A DNA stretch of 16,979 bases from Bryobacterales bacterium. GTDB taxonomy: Bacteria > Acidobacteriota > Terriglobia > Bryobacterales > Bryobacteraceae. Of this stretch, positions 14,325 to 16,979 are shown in pieces; within the stretch, counting starts at the first letter, position 1, and every line of letters starts with the position of its first letter. The translations under genes and the position numbers were made by a program. The stretch is from assembly GCA_003517725.1 (NCBI GenBank), contig DOZZ01000189.1, positions 24,278 to 41,256 of the forward strand. The letters are read 5' to 3'. Under the pieces are notes generated by a model. That model worked only from the letters and a program-made list of their open reading frames with translations, searched no databases and was not told the origin of the DNA.

Positions 14325-14477
14325 TTACTGCTCGGGATCGAGCTTCTTGTGCTTGGGCTTGTCGCGGCGGGCTTTGGGCTCGATCGTCTTGCCCGGTTTA
14401 ACGGTGCCCACGCGCTCACGGGCGATCGCCCGAATTTCTTTGTTGGCGTCGAACTTGCCGGGCTTGCGCCGAGCCAT
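14325..14477 (-). CDS. Small Lys/Arg-rich protein encoded directly behind lpxC
   Basis: A 50-residue reading frame, MARRKPGKFDANKEIRAIAR at its start, then VKPGKTIEPKARRDKPKHKK and a short acidic end. It is strongly basic, without hydrophobic segments, and probably partly disordered, so nucleic-acid or ribosome binding is plausible but unproven. It starts one base after the lpxC stop (TGATATG), with GGTGG six bases upstream of its ATG, so coupling to lpxC is likely. It ends one base from the stop of the convergent bacilliredoxin gene, so it fills the gap exactly. I do not recognise the family with certainty. Fit, start context and composition make it a real gene, not noise. Confidence 0.7.
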   Translation of the reverse strand: MARRKPGKFDANKEIRAIARERVGTVKPGKTIEPKARRDKPKHKKLDPEQ

Positions 14478-14478
14478 A

Positions 14479-15366
14479 TCAAGCCACCGCGGCGGAGTCG
14501 CGCAGCAGAACCTCGTCGTAGGTTAGCGTTTCATACAGCGACGGGTCGGACATGATCTTGGCCACCAGCGCGGCGTGCATGGCGTGCCCCGCGCGCTCCG
14601 CGATGACGTGTCCCAGCAGCGGACGGCCCAGCAGCGCCAGGTCCCCAATCAGATCGAGCGCCTTGTGGCGGCAGCATTCGTCCTTGAACCGCAGCCCATC
14701 GGGATTCAGGACGCCGTCGCGGGTGAAGCAAACGGCGCTCTCGAGCGTGGCGCCCCGAATCAGCCCCATGTTGCGCATCTGGTCGAGCTCGTATTCGAAA
14801 CCAAAGGTGCGCGCCGCGGCAATTTGCTCGGTATATTGCTGCGGCGTAACTTCCAACTCGAGCTTTTGATAGCCAACCAGCGGATGCGGAAAATCGATTT
14901 CGCAGGTCAGCCGAAAGGTGTTAGCGGGCTCGATGCTAATGCGCTTGCCGCGATCTTCAATGCTAACTGGCTTGCGCATGCTCAGATACTGCCGCCGTCG
15001 CCGTTGCGTGCGAACACCGGCGGACCCGATCAGATGCACAAACGGCAGACCGCTCCCATCCAGAATAGGCACTTCGAGATTGTCGATTTCGATCAGAGCG
15101 TTGTCGATGCCGAGACTATAGAACGTGCTGAGCAGGTGTTCGGTGGTGGAGATCAGAACGCCTTGGTGCATCAAGCTAGTGGCGTAGCTCACCCGCGCGA
15201 CGTACTGCCACAGCGCCGGTATAGCGAAGTCGCTGAGGTCGGTCCGCAGGAACACCAGGCCTGTGCCGACCGGCGCCGGCGTTACACGGATGTGAACCGG
15301 GACCCCGCTGTGAAGACCGATGCCGGTGGTTTCGACGGCCTTGGCGACCGTAGTCTCGAAGTGCAT
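14479..15366 (-). CDS. lpxC: UDP-3-O-acyl-N-acetylglucosamine deacetylase LpxC
   Basis: LpxC is the zinc enzyme for the committed step of lipid A synthesis, which places the organism among outer-membrane bacteria. The 295-residue protein shows GIGLHSG at 15-21. Zinc ligand H77 and catalytic E76 sit in ISTTEHLLS. RTFGFEYE is at 186-193, zinc ligands H234 and D238 are in CCRHKALDLIGDLALLG, and the general acid H261 is in RAGHAMHA. These align with E. coli H79, E78, H238, D242 and H265. I start at ATG 15366 because MHFETTVAK begins the first strand; longer frames to 15441 are not conserved. The small basic gene is directly downstream. No clear promoter was identified. Confidence 0.96.
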   Translation of the reverse strand: MHFETTVAKAVETTGIGLHSGVPVHIRVTPAPVGTGLVFLRTDLSDFAIPALWQYVARVSYATSLMHQGVLISTTEHLLSTFYSLGIDNALIEIDNLEVPILDGSGLPFVHLIGSAGVRTQRRRRQYLSMRKPVSIEDRGKRISIEPANTFRLTCEIDFPHPLVGYQKLELEVTPQQYTEQIAAARTFGFEYELDQMRNMGLIRGATLESAVCFTRDGVLNPDGLRFKDECCRHKALDLIGDLALLGRPLLGHVIAERAGHAMHAALVAKIMSDPSLYETLTYDEVLLRDSAAVA

Positions 15367-15466
15367 TGTTCTTAGGTTAACATGCGCAAAGCTTTTGCTT
15401 TCAATGTTTACCGAGTCAAGCTTGTGACGAAATAACCACACTGTGGAGTGATTTAGCGACTACCCG

Positions 15467-15565
15467 GAAAAGTGCTCTGGCTACAAATGCCTCTGTCGTC
15501 TGGCTACTTTTGGCCCGCCGAAAAGTGCTCTGGCTACGAATGGGTTTGTAGCCAGAGCACTTTTG
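15467..15565. repeat. Three-copy 20-23 bp repeat cluster between lpxC and polA
   Basis: Copy A (15467-15489) and copy B (15520-15542) are direct repeats, identical at 22 of 23 positions (A15485 versus G15538). Copy C (15545-15564) is the exact reverse complement of 20 bp of A (15468-15487). A partial unit, TGGCTACTTTTGG, lies at 15501-15513. The core is AAAAGTGCTCTGGCTAC. The cluster occupies much of the 216-bp gap between the divergent lpxC and polA genes, whose other parts hold only an 11-bp palindrome CCACACTGTGG at 15436-15446. Confidence 0.85.
15521..15564. other. Long near-perfect hairpin just before polA
   Basis: Copies B and C form a 20-bp stem with one G-T wobble (15538/15547) around the loop TGGG at 15541-15544. 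The right arm ends 18 nt before the polA ATG, so if transcription starts upstream, the hairpin lies in the polA 5' leader. The AAAA start and TTTT end of the stem give it a bidirectional terminator look. Copy A could pair perfectly with copy C instead, making two exclusive folds. Confidence 0.75.
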
Positions 15566-15582
15566 GTTTGGGTGCTGACGTT

Positions 15583-16979
15583 ATGATGGGCAGCGTGGTC
15601 CAACGGCTTTTCCTGATCGATACCTACGGGTTCATTTTCCGCGCGTATCATGCGCGCGCTCGGATGGGGGTCCCGCCGATGCGCACCTCCACCGGCCTGT
15701 CGACCGAAGCTGTTTACATTTTTACGAATATGGTGCGCAAGCTGCAAAAGAGCTTTGCGCCACGGCATATCGCCGCTGTTTTCGAGAGCGCCGGGCCTAC
15801 CTTCCGCGATGAGCAGTTTGCCGGGTATAAAGCCAACCGGACCGAGATGCCGCAGGATTTGGGCGAACAGATTCCCTACGTGCGCAAGGTGCTGGATGCC
15901 ATGCGCATTCCGATTCTGGAGTACCCCGGTTTCGAAGCCGATGACGTGATCGGCACGCTGGCGCGGTGCGCGGCCGAGAACGGCTTTGAAGTGGTGATCG
16001 TGTCGAGCGATAAGGACATGATGCAGTTGGTCACCGACCGCATACACATGCTCAACCCCGCCAAGGAGGACACCTGGTACGATCCGGCGGCGGTCAAGAC
16101 CTTCATGGGAGTGGAGCCTGGGCAGGTGGCGGACCTGCTGGCGCTGAAAGGCGACGCGGTCGACAATATTCCGGGGGCGCCTGGCATCGGCGATAAAGGC
16201 GCGCGTGACCTGATTGAGAAGTTCGGTTCCGTGGAGGCCGCGCTCGATCGCGCCGATGAAGTGGAGCGCAAGATGTACCGCGAAAGCCTGCAGCAGAATC
16301 GCGAGCGCATCCTCATGAGTAAGCGTCTGGCGACGATCGCTTGCGACGTGCCGATACCGTTCGATCCGGAGCGCCTGGCCGCCGATGGCGCGGACCTGTC
16401 GCAACTGCGGCCGCTGCTGAAGGAGCTCGAATTCCACAGTATGCTGCGCGAATTAGGCCCCGCCGAAGACCAGCGTGAGCGGCAATTGCGATTGATCGAG
16501 ACGGAAGACGAAGTGGCGGCCATGGTCGCGGCCATACCGGCCGACGAGACCATCGCGCTGGCTCGCGCCGGCGGCCGCGTAGGCGTGGCGTGGGACGGGA
16601 CCGGGTACGAGTTCGCGCAGGAAATGGCCGGGCCGCTCCGCCCGGTGCTAGAAGACCCGTGCTACCGCAAGCTGGCCGCATCGATTAAAGGCGAGTTGCG
16701 CGAGCATTTCCAGGCGGGCATCGCGGCTGAAGGCTTCGAGCACGACCTTTCGCTCTACGCATTTTTGCTGGATGCCGACCCGTCGGGCTGCTCGCTGGAA
16801 CAACTGGTGCAGCGCCGGCTGGACCTGAAGCTGGACCAATCGGCCGGGCATCACGCGCTGTACCTGCTGGAGCTGCTGGCCACACTGCGTCCGGAGGTGG
16901 AGCGGCGCGGCCTCGACCGCTTCTATCGCGAGCTGGAACTGCCGCTGGCGCCGGTGCTGGCGCGCATGGAACACGCGGG
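15583..16979 (+). CDS. polA: DNA polymerase I, N-terminal portion (3' end beyond the window)
   Basis: The first 465 codons, from tandem ATGs at 15583/15586, with no stop before the window ends. The 5' nuclease domain (about 1-290) shows LIDTYGFIFRAYHA (11-24), FEADDVIGTLA (117-127), SSDKDMMQL (141-149) and ALKGDAVDNIPGAPGIGDKG (187-206). The metal ligand normally Asp63 (FDAKG in E. coli) is E68 here, in VFESAG. The 3'-5' exonuclease region (about 303-440) lacks the DxE of the proofreading motif: the strand reads ETIALARAGGRVGVAW. It also lacks the NLKYD-type Asp, so proofreading is probably dead, as in Taq polymerase. The polymerase domain begins near 445 (FYRELELPLAPVLARME) and lies mostly outside. 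The Shine-Dalgarno is weak. Confidence 0.93.
   Translation, partial: MMGSVVQRLFLIDTYGFIFRAYHARARMGVPPMRTSTGLSTEAVYIFTNMVRKLQKSFAPRHIAAVFESAGPTFRDEQFAGYKANRTEMPQDLGEQIPYVRKVLDAMRIPILEYPGFEADDVIGTLARCAAENGFEVVIVSSDKDMMQLVTDRIHMLNPAKEDTWYDPAAVKTFMGVEPGQVADLLALKGDAVDNIPGAPGIGDKGARDLIEKFGSVEAALDRADEVERKMYRESLQQNRERILMSKRLATIACDVPIPFDPERLAADGADLSQLRPLLKELEFHSMLRELGPAEDQRERQLRLIETEDEVAAMVAAIPADETIALARAGGRVGVAWDGTGYEFAQEMAGPLRPVLEDPCYRKLAASIKGELREHFQAGIAAEGFEHDLSLYAFLLDADPSGCSLEQLVQRRLDLKLDQSAGHHALYLLELLATLRPEVERRGLDRFYRELELPLAPVLARMEHA

Noticed and set aside
15391..15419. lpxC promoter candidate with TTGACT as -35 on the minus strand
   Set aside because: No acceptable -10 hexamer at 16-18 bp spacing.
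15467..15565. CRISPR array
   Set aside because: Only three copies, one inverted, with unequal spacing and no spacers of regular length.
15481..16437. 318-codon minus-strand frame across the polA start
   Set aside because: Antisense to the conserved 5' nuclease domain of polA; no family features.

Overview
The window is GC-rich, densely packed chromosomal DNA from a free-living Gram-negative bacterium. The gene content points to an acidobacterium of the Solibacter/Bryobacterales type: a DUF1080 secreted sugar-hydrolase-like protein, LpxC for lipid A, long RES/Xre toxin-antitoxin genes, an AtuA pair, and a di-iron-type metallo-beta-lactamase next to a bacilliredoxin. This placement is inferred from gene content and style. 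No rRNA, tRNA, insertion sequence, prophage or CRISPR array was seen.

Layout. (1) 1-1728: the C-terminal half of a NodU/CmcH carbamoyltransferase, convergent with a secreted DUF1080 protein. (2) 1781-3848: a rimP-nusA operon with a recognisable sigma70 promoter and a GNRA-capped terminator hairpin just before rimP. The operon stops after nusA, with no infB following. (3) 3847-7440: a divergent pair (AhpD-like CxxC protein; acyl-CoA carboxylase carboxyltransferase subunit), then a ClC chloride channel/transporter. (4) 7467-11409: an accessory patch holding a HepT/MntA module, a second MNT nucleotidyltransferase facing away from it with a truncated HepT-like partner, a flavoprotein oxidoreductase, a RES/Xre toxin-antitoxin pair and a papain-like cysteine peptidase. 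(5) 11468-13137: AtuA and its small C-terminal partner, overlapping by 4 bp. (6) 13115-14323: a di-iron-type MBL protein divergent from a BrxA/BrxB-type bacilliredoxin. (7) 14325-16979: a 50-residue Lys/Arg-rich protein encoded directly behind lpxC, lpxC itself, a repeat and hairpin region, and the first 465 codons of polA, which run off the window.

How the parts work together. rimP-nusA, lpxC and polA are housekeeping genes. The carboxyltransferase and AtuA genes suggest branched acyl-CoA or terpenoid carbon metabolism, but the biotin carboxylase and the other Atu genes are not here. The AhpD-like protein, flavodiiron-like MBL protein and bacilliredoxin form a loose thiol/oxygen stress theme. 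The accessory patch joins two different tyrosine-AMPylation or NAD-depletion type toxin systems, both with a TACAAT -10 box exactly 8 nt before the first start codon. That suggests leaderless, autoregulated transcripts.

Most interesting points: the back-to-back MNT genes, one lacking its third acidic residue and the other with its HEPN partner cut off; the cysteine peptidase next to the RES/Xre operator; the three-copy 20-23 bp repeat that can form two mutually exclusive long hairpins directly before polA; a polA with an Asp-to-Glu change in the 5' nuclease site and an apparently dead proofreading domain; and the small basic gene coupled to lpxC. I see components of known families in unusual arrangements, and no demonstrably new system.
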